NCBI GenBank assembly: GCA_964635055.1
Contig: CAZWMT010000020.1
Coordinates: 43,156-107,155, forward strand
Length of the DNA stretch: 64,000 nucleotides
DNA from: JAEUJM01 sp964635055
GTDB taxonomy: Bacteria > Actinomycetota > Acidimicrobiia > Acidimicrobiales > DATDAH01
Direction of reading: 5' to 3'
This document shows, in pieces, positions 25,532 through 35,153 of this stretch (position 1 is its first letter; each line of letters starts with the position of its first letter). A model generated the notes under the pieces. The model did not search any database. It was not told the origin of the DNA and saw only the letters and a program-made list of their open reading frames with translations. The position numbers were made by a program, and so were the translations under genes.

Positions 25532-27735
25532 GACCCGGGGAGCACCCGGTAGGCGTCGTAGACGCTCTCGATCCCCTTGATGGAGCTGATCACCGAGTCG
25601 AGATGGGACGGGTCTCCCAGCTCGAAGTCGAAGTGCATCTTGCACACCCGGTCGGCACCCGTCCGGGTGGTCGAGCTGAGGATGTTCACCTGGTGCGCCG
25701 CGAACGCCGACGACACCTCGCCCAGCAGCGAGCGGCGGTCGAGCGCCTTCACCTCGATGGAGGCCACGAACATGCCGTTGTGGGCCCGGTCCCATTCGAC
25801 CTCGATGAGGCGGTCGATCTGGCCGGCCATCAGCGACACGGCGTTGGCGCAGTCCGTGCGGTGCACCGACACCCCCCGGCCTCGGGTGACGAAGCCCATG
25901 ATCTCGTCGCCTGGCACCGGCGTGCAGCACCGGGACAGTCGCACGAGCACGTCGTCGAGGCCCTCGACGTGCACGCCGGCGCCGTCGGCCGACTTCCGCC
26001 GGCGGCGCACGGTGGTGGGCAGCTGCTCCTCGCGCTCGGGGTCGCCGCCGTGCAGCAGGCGGGTGGCCCGGGCCGCCACCGCCTGGGGGGACACGTGGCG
26101 CTCCCCCACCGCGGCGTAGAGCGCGTCGAGGTCGGCGTAGTTGAGGCTGGCGACCACGTCGGCGACCAACTTGGCGGCCGCCGGCGTGCGGATGGGGACA
26201 CCCGCTCGGCGCAGGGCCTTCTGCACCTCGTCGCGGCCGGTGTCGATGGCGTCCTCACGCCGCTCCTGGCTGAACCACTGGCGGATCTTGTTGCCCGCCC
26301 GGCGGGTGACCACGACGTTCAGCCAGTCGGCCGAGGGGCCCGCGCTGCCGGTCTTGGCGGTGAAGATCTCCACGGTGGCACCCGACCGCAACGGTGTCTC
26401 GAGCGAGACCAGGCGACCGTCGACCTTCGCGCCGATGCAGGCGTGGCCCACCTCGGTGTGGATCGTGTACGCGAAGTCGATGGGCGTGGCGCCGTTCGGC
26501 AGCGTCACGACGTCGCCCTGCGGGGTGAAGACGTAGACCTCGTCCTGGTCGAGGTCGATCTTCAGGTTGGCCATGAACGCCGACGGGTCGGAGGTCTCCT
26601 CCTGCCAGTCGATGATGCGGTTGAGCCACACGGCGTCGCCGGCCGGCGACGGATCCTTGTAGCTCCAGTGGGCGGCCACCCCGATCTCGGCCCGGCCGTG
26701 CATCTCACGGGTGCGGATCTGCACCTCGAGCGGCTTGCCCTGCGGCCCGATCACCGTGGTGTGCAGTGACTGGTACAGGTTGAACTTGGGCATGGCCACG
26801 TAGTCCTTGAAGCGACCCTGCACCGGGTGCCACGTGCCGTGGATCGAGCCCAGAGCGGCGTAGCAGTCCTTCACCGTGCCGACGATCACCCGGATGCCGA
26901 CCAGGTCGAAGATCTCGTCGAACTCCCGCCCCTTCACCACCATCTTCTCGTAGATGCTCCACAGGTGCTTGGGTCGACCGGTGACCTCGGCGTCGATGCC
27001 CAACTCACCGAGGCGCTGGCGCACCTCTTCGAGGACCTGGGTGAGGTAGAGCTCGCGCTCGGGGGCGCGGATGGAGACCATGTGGTCGATCTCGGCGTAG
27101 CGCTTGGGATGCAGCGCGGCGAAGGCCAGGTCCTCGAGCTGTTGCTTCATGTCCTGCATGCCGAAGCGGTGGGCCAGCGGTGCGTAGACGTCGAGCGTCT
27201 CCTGGGCGGTGCGCTCCTGCTTCCACTCGGGCATCGCCGCGATGGTCCGCATGTTGTGCAGCCGGTCCGACAGCTTGATGATCAGCACCCGCAGGTCCTC
27301 GGCCACCGCCACGAGCATCTTGCGGATGGTGGCCGCCTGCTGCGCCTCCTTCGTCTCGAAGTCGAGACGTTCGAGCTTGGTGACCCCGTCGACGATCGAG
27401 GCGACCGTGGGGTTGAAGTCCCGCTCGATCTCCTCGAGGCTCACCAGGGTGTCCTCGACGGCATCGTGCAGCACCGCCGCGGCCACGGTGTCCTCGTCGA
27501 GGCCGAGGTCGGCGACGATGGTGGCCACCGCCAGCGGATGGGTGATGTACGGGTCGCCCGACTTGCGGAACTGGCCCTCGTGGGCATCGGCCGCCAGTGT
27601 GTAGGCCGCCTCGATGAGGGCGGTGGAGGCCTTGGGGTGGTGCCGCCGGAAGGTGTCGACCAGCGGCTTCAGCTCGATCGCCGCAGGGACGCTGTGCCGC
27701 CGCCACGGGAGTACGCGATCGACGGTCGTGGCCAC
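25528..27735 (-). CDS. relA: Bifunctional (p)ppGpp synthetase/hydrolase (Rel)
   Basis: It makes and degrades the stringent-response alarmone. The 735 residues carry, in order, an HD hydrolase (AAAVLHDAVEDTLV, His90-Asp91; KLSDRLHNMRT), a synthetase (FDLVGIRVIVGTVKDCYAAL, MPKFNLYQSLHTTVIG), a TGS domain (VYVFTPQGDVVTLPNGATPI), a helical/zinc region (VRLSRCCTPVPGDEIMGFVT) and an ACT domain. RFKD in the synthetase is the RxKD form seen in bifunctional enzymes. The HD residues are intact, so both activities are expected. It follows apt by five bases. Confidence 0.97.
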   Translation of the reverse strand: MATTVDRVLPWRRHSVPAAIELKPLVDTFRRHHPKASTALIEAAYTLAADAHEGQFRKSGDPYITHPLAVATIVADLGLDEDTVAAAVLHDAVEDTLVSLEEIERDFNPTVASIVDGVTKLERLDFETKEAQQAATIRKMLVAVAEDLRVLIIKLSDRLHNMRTIAAMPEWKQERTAQETLDVYAPLAHRFGMQDMKQQLEDLAFAALHPKRYAEIDHMVSIRAPERELYLTQVLEEVRQRLGELGIDAEVTGRPKHLWSIYEKMVVKGREFDEIFDLVGIRVIVGTVKDCYAALGSIHGTWHPVQGRFKDYVAMPKFNLYQSLHTTVIGPQGKPLEVQIRTREMHGRAEIGVAAHWSYKDPSPAGDAVWLNRIIDWQEETSDPSAFMANLKIDLDQDEVYVFTPQGDVVTLPNGATPIDFAYTIHTEVGHACIGAKVDGRLVSLETPLRSGATVEIFTAKTGSAGPSADWLNVVVTRRAGNKIRQWFSQERREDAIDTGRDEVQKALRRAGVPIRTPAAAKLVADVVASLNYADLDALYAAVGERHVSPQAVAARATRLLHGGDPEREEQLPTTVRRRRKSADGAGVHVEGLDDVLVRLSRCCTPVPGDEIMGFVTRGRGVSVHRTDCANAVSLMAGQIDRLIEVEWDRAHNGMFVASIEVKALDRRSLLGEVSSAFAAHQVNILSSTTRTGADRVCKMHFDFELGDPSHLDSVISSIKGIESVYDAYRVLPGS

Positions 27736-27740
27736 AGTGG

Positions 27741-28271
27741 TCAGTCGTAGGTGAGCAGGGACATGACGTCCTTGCCGTCGAGCCTGCTGCGGCCGTCGAG
27801 GAACGCCAGCTCCATCAGGAAGCCCATGCCCACCACTTGGCCCCCGAGCTTCTCGACCAGGCTGGCCGTGGCCGCCGCGGTGCCGCCGGTGGCCAGCACG
27901 TCGTCGATGATGGCCACCCGGTGGCCGTCGCCGACGGCGTCGCGGTGCACCTCGAGGGTGTCGGTGCCGTACTCCAGCTCGTACTCCTGGAACTCGGTCT
28001 CGTGGGGCAGCTTGCCCGGCTTGCGCACCGGGACGAAGGCCGCGCCCAACGTGTAGGCGACCGGCGCCCCCAGGATGAACCCGCGGGCCTCGATCCCGAT
28101 CACCCGGTCGACCTCATGGCCGGCGAAGTGCTCGGCGAGGGCGTCGATGGTGAAGCGGAAGGCCTCGACATCGGCCAGCAACGGCGAGATGTCCTTGAAG
28201 ATGATGCCGGGCGTGGGGAATCCCGGGATGTCGCGGATGTGGTCCTTGAGCCATTCGGAGTCGGCCGCCAT
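27741..28271 (-). CDS. apt: Adenine phosphoribosyltransferase
   Basis: It salvages adenine to AMP. The 176-residue product contains IRDIPGFPTPGIIFKDISPL, GIEARGFILGAPVAY and the PRPP motif VAIIDDVLATGGTAAAT. ATG 28271 lies six bases after TAAGAT, so apt-relA-GH5 probably forms a unit with its own leaderless promoter downstream of secF. Apt next to relA is conserved in actinobacteria. Confidence 0.97.
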   Translation of the reverse strand: MAADSEWLKDHIRDIPGFPTPGIIFKDISPLLADVEAFRFTIDALAEHFAGHEVDRVIGIEARGFILGAPVAYTLGAAFVPVRKPGKLPHETEFQEYELEYGTDTLEVHRDAVGDGHRVAIIDDVLATGGTAAATASLVEKLGGQVVGMGFLMELAFLDGRSRLDGKDVMSLLTYD

Positions 28272-28277
28272 CCGCCC

Positions 28278-28283
28278 ATCTTA
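28278..28283 (-). promoter_or_regulatory. -10 box of the apt-relA operon (leaderless type)
   Basis: TAAGAT on the minus strand ends six bases before ATG 28271. Confidence 0.5.
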
Positions 28284-28315
28284 GGGGGGCCCGGGGCCGG
28301 CTCAGACGACGGCGC

Positions 28316-29482
28316 TCACCGCTTCTTCTTCTTGCGCGGCCGGGGCGGGATCACCGTGCCCCCGGGAGTGGTCGACGGTCGTGCCAGCGGGTCGACGGGG
28401 GCGTCGGATCCCCCCTTCGCCGTCTTGGCGCCGCCCTTGGCCGCGCCGACCCCTGCGGGCACGGGCGCACCCCGCAGCGACGACACCGACGCGTGACGGA
28501 TCCCGGTCACCGGCACCGGCCCGCCGTAGGCCCGCTCGAGGCGCTCGCGGAGCGCCCGGTTCCGGGGCTCGCGCTCCTTCAGGTGGGAGACGAGGCTGGC
28601 GGCGACGACCAGCGAGGAGTACGCGCCGCTGAGCAGGCCGACGAACAGCGCGAACCCGAACTCCTCGAGGCTCACCGCACCCAGCAGGTACGCACCGATG
28701 AGCAGCAGCGAGATCACCGGCACGATGGTGACGAAGGTGGTGTTGAGCGACCGCATGAGGGTCTGGTTCAACGACAGGTTCATCAGCCCGGTGTAGGTGG
28801 TGCGGTTGGCCAGGCCGACGCGCGCCTGGTTCTCCCGCACCTTGTCGAACACCACGATGGTGTCGTAGAGCGAGAACCCGAGGATGGTGAGGAACGCCAC
28901 CACCGTGGCCGGCGTGACCACGATGGCGAACACCGAGTAGACGCCGACGCAGATGACGATGTCGTGGACCACCGCGACGAGCGCGCCGATGGCCATGCGC
29001 CACTCGAGGCGCAGGGCGATGTACAGGCCGAGCACGATGAAGAAGATGACGAGGGCGCGCACGGCCTTCTCGGTGATGTTGTCGCCCCACGAGGGGCCCA
29101 CCGTGCTGACGCTGATCTCGCCGGGCTCCACCTGCGCGGTCTCGGAGAGGAGCTCGGTGATCTCGCCGCTGCGGTCGACCGCATCGACGCCGGCCTGCAC
29201 CCGGATCACCTGGTCGCCCGACTGGTTGGTGAGCGTCTGGATCTTGGCGTCGCCCTCGTCGACGGTCACCATCGCGCTGCGGACGTCGGCGATGGACGTC
29301 TGCTCGCTGGGGAACTCCCAGACACCGCCGCCCGAGAAGTCGATGCCCAGGTTGAGGCCCCGGGTGAACAGCGACACGACACTGATGATCACCAGCACGA
29401 TCGACAGCGGGATGCCCACCCGCCACAGCTTGCGGAAGTCGTAGTCGTTCTCGCCCCGATAGAGGCGGGACACCGTGCTCAT
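28316..29482 (-). CDS. secF: Protein translocase subunit SecF
   Basis: An RND-type membrane partner of SecD that aids late steps of protein export. The 388-residue product has the SecF N-terminus (DFRKLWRVGIPLSIVLVIIS, GLNLGIDFSGGGVWEF) and six membrane segments. Conserved VVHDIVICVGVYSVF, GFSLYDTIVVFDKVREN and NQTLMRSLNTTFVT are present. The C-terminal tail is Pro/Lys/Arg-rich. A 61-base spacer with repeat character separates it from secD. Confidence 0.96.
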   Translation of the reverse strand: MSTVSRLYRGENDYDFRKLWRVGIPLSIVLVIISVVSLFTRGLNLGIDFSGGGVWEFPSEQTSIADVRSAMVTVDEGDAKIQTLTNQSGDQVIRVQAGVDAVDRSGEITELLSETAQVEPGEISVSTVGPSWGDNITEKAVRALVIFFIVLGLYIALRLEWRMAIGALVAVVHDIVICVGVYSVFAIVVTPATVVAFLTILGFSLYDTIVVFDKVRENQARVGLANRTTYTGLMNLSLNQTLMRSLNTTFVTIVPVISLLLIGAYLLGAVSLEEFGFALFVGLLSGAYSSLVVAASLVSHLKEREPRNRALRERLERAYGGPVPVTGIRHASVSSLRGAPVPAGVGAAKGGAKTAKGGSDAPVDPLARPSTTPGGTVIPPRPRKKKKR

Positions 29483-29545
29483 GTCTCCCGCTCCTGTTCG
29501 CTTCGCTCACGGGCCTCTCGGGCCACGCCCTCGTGCCTCGGCCTC
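29483..29545. repeat. Spacer element between secD and secF related to the ruvA-ruvB repeat
   Basis: On the minus strand the element begins at the secD stop codon (TGAGGCCGAGG) and ends just before the secF ATG. Aligned by eye it shares most of its length with the 65-base unit at 37390-37519, including GGCCGAGG and a GGGCCCGAG-like core. It carries GGAGCGGGAGAC before the ATG, which may supply the ribosome binding site. Confidence 0.5.
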
Positions 29546-31337
29546 ATGTCGCGGCCTCCTCGGCCAGGTCGGGCGCGACAGGGTCGGTGTCACGCCGCTC
29601 GGGGATGCCGAACCAGGCCGGGTGCGTCCCGAACCGCCGGCTGCGGACCATCAGCGCCACCATCGGGCGCAGCAGGAAGTAGAACGCGATCAGGTCGAGG
29701 AGGGCGGCCAGGCCCAGGTAGAAGGCGAAGCCCCGCACCGCGCCCACGGTCAGGAAGTACAGGATGGCGGCGCCGATGAGCGAGGCCGAGTCGGCCTTGA
29801 CGATGGTGGAGAACGCCGACGAGAACGAGCGGTCGACCGACGAGCGCAGGGTGCGCCCGTTGTACACGTCTTCTTTGAGGTGCTCGTAGTAGACGACGTT
29901 CGAGTCCAGGGAGATCCCGATCGACACGATGATGCCGGTCACGCCGGCGAGGGTGAGGGCCAGGCCCCGCGTCTCGCCCAGGTAGGCGATGATCGTCCAG
30001 AGCATCATGGCGCCGGACAGCAGGCTGATTATGGCGACCACGCCGAGCAGCCGGTAGTAGAGCACCATGAACAACGTGGCGATGCCGAGGCCGATGAGGC
30101 CGGCGATGAGGCCGGCGTGCAGTGCGTCGGTGCCGAGCGTGGCCGAGACCGTCTGGGTCTGCTGTGGTTCGAGCTCGACCGGCAGCGCGCCGTAGCGGAG
30201 CACCAGGGCGAGGTCCTTGGCGCTGCTCTCGTCGAAGTTCCCGGTGATCTGGATGCGGTCGCGCTCGAAGGAGGGCTGGTTGATGGTGGGGGCGGAGATC
30301 ACGATGCCGTCGAGGACGATCGCCAGCTGGCGGGAGGGGCAGGTGGGTGCCCCGGTGTTGCACTCGGCCGCGACGATGTTGAACTTGTCGATGCCGTCCT
30401 CGCCGCCCTTGAAGATCGGGTTGACCACCCAGGAGTTCTGCGGGAACGTGGCGCTGGCGTCGCTGAGGGCGTCGCCCTTCAGCGCGGTGGGGCCCAGCCA
30501 GTAGAGGTTGACCCAGCACTTCGTCGGATCGGCGGGGTCGGCGTCGCACTTGGGGTCGACCTCGGGCAGGATCACGGATTGGCGGGCCTTGTCGTCCACC
30601 CGCCTCGTGATGCCGTTGCGGTTCACGTCGGTGGGCGGGGTGGTGCAACCGGCCGCGGCGTCGCCGGCGGCCGCGGGGTCGGCGGGCAGGGCCGTGGTGT
30701 CCGTGGTCGACGCCGCCGTCGTCGGGGTGGTCGCCGTCGGATCGGTCACCGCCGGCGCGGTCGCGGTGGTGGCCGGCGTGGTCGTGGTGGTGTCGGCCTG
30801 GAGGCCGGCCGCGCTCTCGCCGACCACCGCTCCGGCCCTAGGCAGCCCCACCTCGTTGTCGGTGGCGGAGGAGCCGGTGGTGGCCACGGTCGTGGTGGTG
30901 GATCCGCCGGCCGTCGTCGAGGTCGTCCCTCCGGGTGCAGTCGTGGAGGTCGTGGACGAGGAGGTGGCGTCGGCCCCGGTGCCAGGCACCGGAAGCACCT
31001 GGCACACAGGACGGAACCGCAGCTCGGCGGTCTGGCCCACCAGGTCGAGCGCCCGGCTCTGGTTCTCCACGCCGGGCAGCTGCACCAGGATGGTGTCGCC
31101 CTGGCGCGAGATGTCGGGCTCGGCCACGCCGAGCGCGTCGACGCGACTCCGGATGATGTCGATGGCCTGGTCGAGCTGGTCGCTCGGCACGTCGTTCGCC
31201 GGTTGCAGCACCACCGACACCCCGCCCTGCAGGTCGAGGCCGAGCAGCGGCTTGTAGCCGGCGACGAGGACGGCCACGAACGACCCGACGGAGATGACCA
31301 GGAACGCGATGAGACCGCCGACGCCCTTGCGCTTCAT
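29544..31337 (-). CDS. secD: Protein translocase subunit SecD with Thr-rich insert
   Basis: The 597-residue protein has the SecD first helix and LLGLDLQGGVSVVLQP, the P1 region (IDIIRSRVDALGVAEPDI, ILVQLPGV), and the C-terminal five membrane segments. GIIVSIGISLDSNVVYYEHL and FSSAFSTIVKADSASLIGA are typical. Residues about 120-235 of the extracytoplasmic domain are an extra stretch dominated by Thr, Ser, Ala and Pro. The core motifs on both sides are intact, so function is probably kept. It lies upstream of secF and downstream of yajC, as usual. Confidence 0.95.
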   Translation of the reverse strand: MKRKGVGGLIAFLVISVGSFVAVLVAGYKPLLGLDLQGGVSVVLQPANDVPSDQLDQAIDIIRSRVDALGVAEPDISRQGDTILVQLPGVENQSRALDLVGQTAELRFRPVCQVLPVPGTGADATSSSTTSTTAPGGTTSTTAGGSTTTTVATTGSSATDNEVGLPRAGAVVGESAAGLQADTTTTTPATTATAPAVTDPTATTPTTAASTTDTTALPADPAAAGDAAAGCTTPPTDVNRNGITRRVDDKARQSVILPEVDPKCDADPADPTKCWVNLYWLGPTALKGDALSDASATFPQNSWVVNPIFKGGEDGIDKFNIVAAECNTGAPTCPSRQLAIVLDGIVISAPTINQPSFERDRIQITGNFDESSAKDLALVLRYGALPVELEPQQTQTVSATLGTDALHAGLIAGLIGLGIATLFMVLYYRLLGVVAIISLLSGAMMLWTIIAYLGETRGLALTLAGVTGIIVSIGISLDSNVVYYEHLKEDVYNGRTLRSSVDRSFSSAFSTIVKADSASLIGAAILYFLTVGAVRGFAFYLGLAALLDLIAFYFLLRPMVALMVRSRRFGTHPAWFGIPERRDTDPVAPDLAEEAAT

Positions 31338-31371
31338 GCTCTGGTCCCGTCAGGTCGTGCCGGCAGGGCCA

Positions 31372-31665
31372 TCACGCCTTGCCGTCGGCGTCGTCATCGG
31401 TGTCGTCGTCGGGCGACTCGTACTCGACCAGCTCGGCGATGGCGTCGCGGGACATGTGGACCTCGACGCCGTCGGCCACCTCGAGCCGCAGGACGTCGCC
31501 GTCGATGGCGGTGACCACGCCGTAGATGCCACCGGTCGTCATGACGTCATCACCCACTTCCAGGGATGCGACCAGCTCTCGGTGGTCCTTGACCTTCTGT
31601 TGCTGGGGGCGGATCAGCACGAAGTAGAAGACCCCCATCATCACGACGATCAGGACGATATTCAC
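31372..31665 (-). CDS. yajC: YajC, Sec translocase accessory subunit
   Basis: A 97-residue single-pass membrane protein: one helix (MNIVLIVVMMGVFYFVLIRP), QQQKVKDHRELVASLEVGDD, and the conserved VMTTGGIYGVVTAID. The acidic C-terminal tail is rich in Asp. GTG 31665 is the likely start. It leads yajC-secD-secF. Confidence 0.94.
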   Translation of the reverse strand: MNIVLIVVMMGVFYFVLIRPQQQKVKDHRELVASLEVGDDVMTTGGIYGVVTAIDGDVLRLEVADGVEVHMSRDAIAELVEYESPDDDTDDDADGKA

Positions 31666-31733
31666 AGCGAATCCGGGAGGGTCGGCGACAGGGGCGAGCC
31701 GGGACGAGAGGCCCCGGCGAACGGCGGGTCAGG

Positions 31734-32852
31734 CTAGCCCCAAACGGCGCGGATGTCGGATCGCAGCGCGGCGAGTGTGCCCGCCCGGATCGCGGCCCGA
31801 GCGGCGCGCACCAGCGAGAACGTCCATGCGAGGTTGTGCAGCGTCACCAGGCGGGCCCCGGTGGGCTCCGACACCATGAGCAGGTGGCGCAGATATCCCC
31901 GCGACCACCGGGCACAGACCACGCAGCTGCAGTCCCCGTCGAGCGGGCCGTCGTCGGCGGCATTGGCCGCCGCCTTCAGGTTGTACCGGCCGGCCCCGGT
32001 GAGGATCGTGCCGTGGCGGGCGAAGCGCGTGGGCAGCACGCAGTCGAACAGGTCGACGCCGAGCGCGATCGCCTCGACCAGCCCGACGGGGTCGCCCACC
32101 CCCATCAGGTACCTCGGCTGGTCCTCCGGGAGCATCGCGGTGGTGGCCGCCAGCGCCGGCAACATCAGGTCGCGAGGCTCGCCGACCGACAGCCCGCCGA
32201 TCCCGTAACCGTCGAAGCCGACCGCCACCGTCGCCTCGGCGCTCTCGGCCCGGAGCCCGGGGTCGACGCCACCCTGCACGATGCCGAACTGCGCCTGGCC
32301 TGCGGGCGCCCGCCCGGAGGCGACCGCGTCGCCGTGCGCGACGCGGGCCCGGCGGGCCCAGTCGGCGGTGCGACGCACGGCGGTGCGCACCGCGTCCTCC
32401 GGTGCCGGCCAGGGCGGGCACACGTCGAGCACCATCGTGATGTCGGCCCCGAGGGCGGCCTGCACGTCGACCGCGTCCTCAGGGGTGAGGCGGTGGGTGC
32501 CGCCGTCGTAGGTCGAGCGGAAGGTGACGCCCTCGTCGTCCACCGACGGGTCGAGCGAGAACACCTGGTAGCCGCCCGAATCGGTCAGCACGTGGCCGTC
32601 CCAGCCCATGAACCGGTGCAGGCCGCCGAGTCGCTCGACCACCGTCGCTCCGGGTCGCAACATGAGGTGGTAGGTGTTGGCCAGCACGACCGATGCACCC
32701 AGGTCCTCCAGGTCGGGGCTGGCCAGTGTGCGCACCGCGCCACGGGTGCCCACCGGCATGAACGTGGGCGTCTCGATGGTGCCGCGGGCGGTGTGCACGG
32801 TTCCCACCCGGGCCGGGCCGTCGGTGGCGGCGATGGCCATGGTCAGGGTCAT
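31734..32852 (-). CDS. tgt: tRNA-guanine transglycosylase
   Basis: It swaps G34 of GUN-anticodon tRNAs for preQ1, the first tRNA step of queuosine synthesis. The 372-residue product starts at ATG 32852, four bases into the queA stop. It shows MPVGTRGAVRTL, HLMLRPG, the base-binding LTDSGGYQVFSL, the nucleophile in DLFDCVLPTRFARHG, and zinc ligands in CSCVVCARWSRGYLRHL. No preQ1 genes (queC-F) are in view. Confidence 0.96.
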   Translation of the reverse strand: MTLTMAIAATDGPARVGTVHTARGTIETPTFMPVGTRGAVRTLASPDLEDLGASVVLANTYHLMLRPGATVVERLGGLHRFMGWDGHVLTDSGGYQVFSLDPSVDDEGVTFRSTYDGGTHRLTPEDAVDVQAALGADITMVLDVCPPWPAPEDAVRTAVRRTADWARRARVAHGDAVASGRAPAGQAQFGIVQGGVDPGLRAESAEATVAVGFDGYGIGGLSVGEPRDLMLPALAATTAMLPEDQPRYLMGVGDPVGLVEAIALGVDLFDCVLPTRFARHGTILTGAGRYNLKAAANAADDGPLDGDCSCVVCARWSRGYLRHLLMVSEPTGARLVTLHNLAWTFSLVRAARAAIRAGTLAALRSDIRAVWG

Positions 32853-33907
32853 CGTGGCGGACCGTCGGCAGAGGGGGGCCCGGGCAGGAACATGGCGTCG
32901 CCGAACGACAGGAACCGGTACCCGGACGCCAATGCAGTCTCGTAGAGCAGCCGCCACCGCTCGCCGACGAACGCGTCGATCATCACGAGCAGCGACGACC
33001 GGGGCACGTGGAAGTTGGTCAGCAGGCCGCCGACCACCTGGAACCGGTGCCCATGGCGGATGTAGAGGTCGGTCGGGCCCTCGAGCGCGCCGGTGACCGC
33101 CGCGCTCTCGAGCGCCCGCACCGTGGTGGTGCCCACTGCGACCACTCTGGTCGCCGCCCGGCACGCCGCCATCGTCTCGGCCGGCACCCGGTAGTGCTCG
33201 GTGTGGACCCGGTGGTCGGACACGTCGGTCGCGGTGATCGGGCGGAACGTGCCCAGCCCCACCGCCAGGTCGAGCGTCGCGATCGTCGCGCCGCGCGCCA
33301 CGCACCGGTCCAGCACGTCCTGGGTGAGGTGCAGCCCCGCGGTCGGGGCGGCCACCGAGGCGGCTCGGCGGTTGTAGACGGTCTGGTACCGCTCGGGGTC
33401 GGTCAGCCGCTCGTGGATGTAGGGCGGCAGCGGCACCTCGCCGGCGGCCAGCACCTCCGCCTCGGGACGCAGCAGGCGCACCGTGCGCCGGCCCTCGCCG
33501 AGGGCCCGGCCCACCTCCACCAGCTCGACACCGTGTCCCGCCGGGGAGGCGGCCGCACACAGCCGTACCCCGGCGGCCACCCGCCGGCTGGGACGCACCA
33601 ACGCCTCCCACCGGTCGTCGTCGAGGCGCTCCAGCAGCAACACCTCCACGTGGCCGCCGGTGGGCTTGCGCAGCGTCAGCCGAGCCGGGAGCACCCGGGT
33701 GTCGTTGAGCACCAGCAGGTCGCCGGGGCCGAGCAGCTCGGGCAGGTCTCGGATGTGGCGGTGGCCCGGCTCGGCGCCCGTGCCGGCATCGACCAGCAGG
33801 CGCGCCGCGTCGCGGGGTTCGATGGGCCGCTGCGCGATCGCCGAGGGCGGGAGGTCGTAGTCGAACGCGCTTGTCGACGTGGCGCGCTCAGGCACCTCGA
33901 TACGCAT
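32849..33907 (-). CDS. queA: S-adenosylmethionine:tRNA ribosyltransferase-isomerase
   Basis: It adds the epoxycyclopentane precursor to preQ1-tRNA, directly after Tgt. The 352 residues start MRIEVPERATSTSAFDYDLP and show PRDAARLLV, LVLNDTRVLPARL, a PTAGLHLT segment and LTNFHVPRSSLLVMIDAF. The start at 33907 overlaps the preceding amidohydrolase by 20 bases. Together queA and tgt imply queuosine in tRNA. Confidence 0.95.
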   Translation of the reverse strand: MRIEVPERATSTSAFDYDLPPSAIAQRPIEPRDAARLLVDAGTGAEPGHRHIRDLPELLGPGDLLVLNDTRVLPARLTLRKPTGGHVEVLLLERLDDDRWEALVRPSRRVAAGVRLCAAASPAGHGVELVEVGRALGEGRRTVRLLRPEAEVLAAGEVPLPPYIHERLTDPERYQTVYNRRAASVAAPTAGLHLTQDVLDRCVARGATIATLDLAVGLGTFRPITATDVSDHRVHTEHYRVPAETMAACRAATRVVAVGTTTVRALESAAVTGALEGPTDLYIRHGHRFQVVGGLLTNFHVPRSSLLVMIDAFVGERWRLLYETALASGYRFLSFGDAMFLPGPPSADGPPR

Positions 33908-35153
33908 CGAGCGCCCTGAGGGCGGTGTGGGTGAGCAGTCGCACGCCCAGCCCGATCGCCGCCTCGTCCACATCGAACGTGCTGGCGTGCAGATCGAGGC
34001 GCCGGCCGGCGCCCGGGGGACGCACCCCCAGGCGGGCGTACGACCCGGGTGCCCGGTCGAGGAACCACGAGAAGTCCTCGTTCCCCACGCTCTGGGCGGT
34101 GGGGACGACGGCATCGGGGCCGAGGGCCAACCGGGCGCCGTCGGCGAACACCTCGGTGGCCGTGGCGTCGTTGTCGGTGGGCGGCGAGCCCCGCACGTAG
34201 TCGAGCTCGTAGGTGGCGCCGAAGGGGTCGACGATCGACGCCAGCAGTCGCTCGATGATCGTCGGCGCATCGTCCCAGGTGGCCCGGCCCTGCGACCGCA
34301 GCGTGGCCTGCAGCACCGCGCTCGACGGGATCACGTTGGCCGCGTGCCCGCTCTGCACCGAGCCGAACACCAGCGTGGGAGCGTCGCGGAGATCCGAGAG
34401 CTTGGCGAACCCCGCCGGGAGGTCGCAGATGATGCGCCCCGCGATGTGGACGAGGTCGGCGGTGAGGTGCGGGCGCGCCGTGTGCCCTCCGGGCCCCTGC
34501 AGCCGGATGGTGATGCGGTCGGCCGCCGCGGTGATCGGCCCGACCCGCATGCCCACCAGACCGACGTCGAGCGACGGGTCGCAGTGCACCGCGTAGATGA
34601 CGTCGACGCCGTCCATCACGTCGGTGCGGGCCAGGAGGTCGGCGCCGCCCGGCATCGCCTCCTCGGCGGGCTGGAACAGCAGTCGCACCCGGCCGGGCAG
34701 CGCCCGTTCGGCCTGCAGCTCGGCCAGGGCGAGGGTGGTGCCGAGGAGGATCGCCGTGTGCACGTCGTGTCCGCAGGCGTGGCACACCCCTGGCACCGTC
34801 GAGCGGTAGGGCACGTCCTTCTCGTCATCGAGGGGCAGCGCGTCGATGTCGGCCCGCAGCGCCACGGTGGGGCCGGCGGTGGCGTCACCGAGATCGAGCA
34901 CGAGGCCCGTGTCGGTCGCGAGCGCACGCGGCGCCAGGTCGGCCACCACCAGCCGCGAGCTCACCAGCGCGGTGGTCTCGTGCTCGTCCCAGCTGAGCTC
35001 CGGGTGGGCGTGCAGCTGGCGCCGGAGGGCGATCAGCTCCTCCTCGTGGCCGGCCAGGAACTTGTCGAGGTGCTCGTCGAGGCGTGCGGGCAGATCGTGG
35101 TCCGCGCCGACACCGGGGCCCCCGTCGATGGATGCCTGCGGGTTCGCGGTCAT
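33888..35153 (-). CDS. M20 family metallo-amidohydrolase
   Basis: A dinuclear zinc hydrolase resembling N-acyl-L-amino acid amidohydrolases and hippurate hydrolase. The 421-residue product has LRRQLHAHPELSWDEHETT, TVALRADIDALPL, the metal site GVCHACGHDVHTAILLG, LFQPAEEAMPGGADLL, and the lid-domain GPGGHTARPH. The C-terminal metal histidine is in LDLHASTFDVDE. The substrate is not readable from sequence. ATG 35153 overlaps the upstream ligase stop by four bases. Confidence 0.9.
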   Translation of the reverse strand: MTANPQASIDGGPGVGADHDLPARLDEHLDKFLAGHEEELIALRRQLHAHPELSWDEHETTALVSSRLVVADLAPRALATDTGLVLDLGDATAGPTVALRADIDALPLDDEKDVPYRSTVPGVCHACGHDVHTAILLGTTLALAELQAERALPGRVRLLFQPAEEAMPGGADLLARTDVMDGVDVIYAVHCDPSLDVGLVGMRVGPITAAADRITIRLQGPGGHTARPHLTADLVHIAGRIICDLPAGFAKLSDLRDAPTLVFGSVQSGHAANVIPSSAVLQATLRSQGRATWDDAPTIIERLLASIVDPFGATYELDYVRGSPPTDNDATATEVFADGARLALGPDAVVPTAQSVGNEDFSWFLDRAPGSYARLGVRPPGAGRRLDLHASTFDVDEAAIGLGVRLLTHTALRALDAYRGA

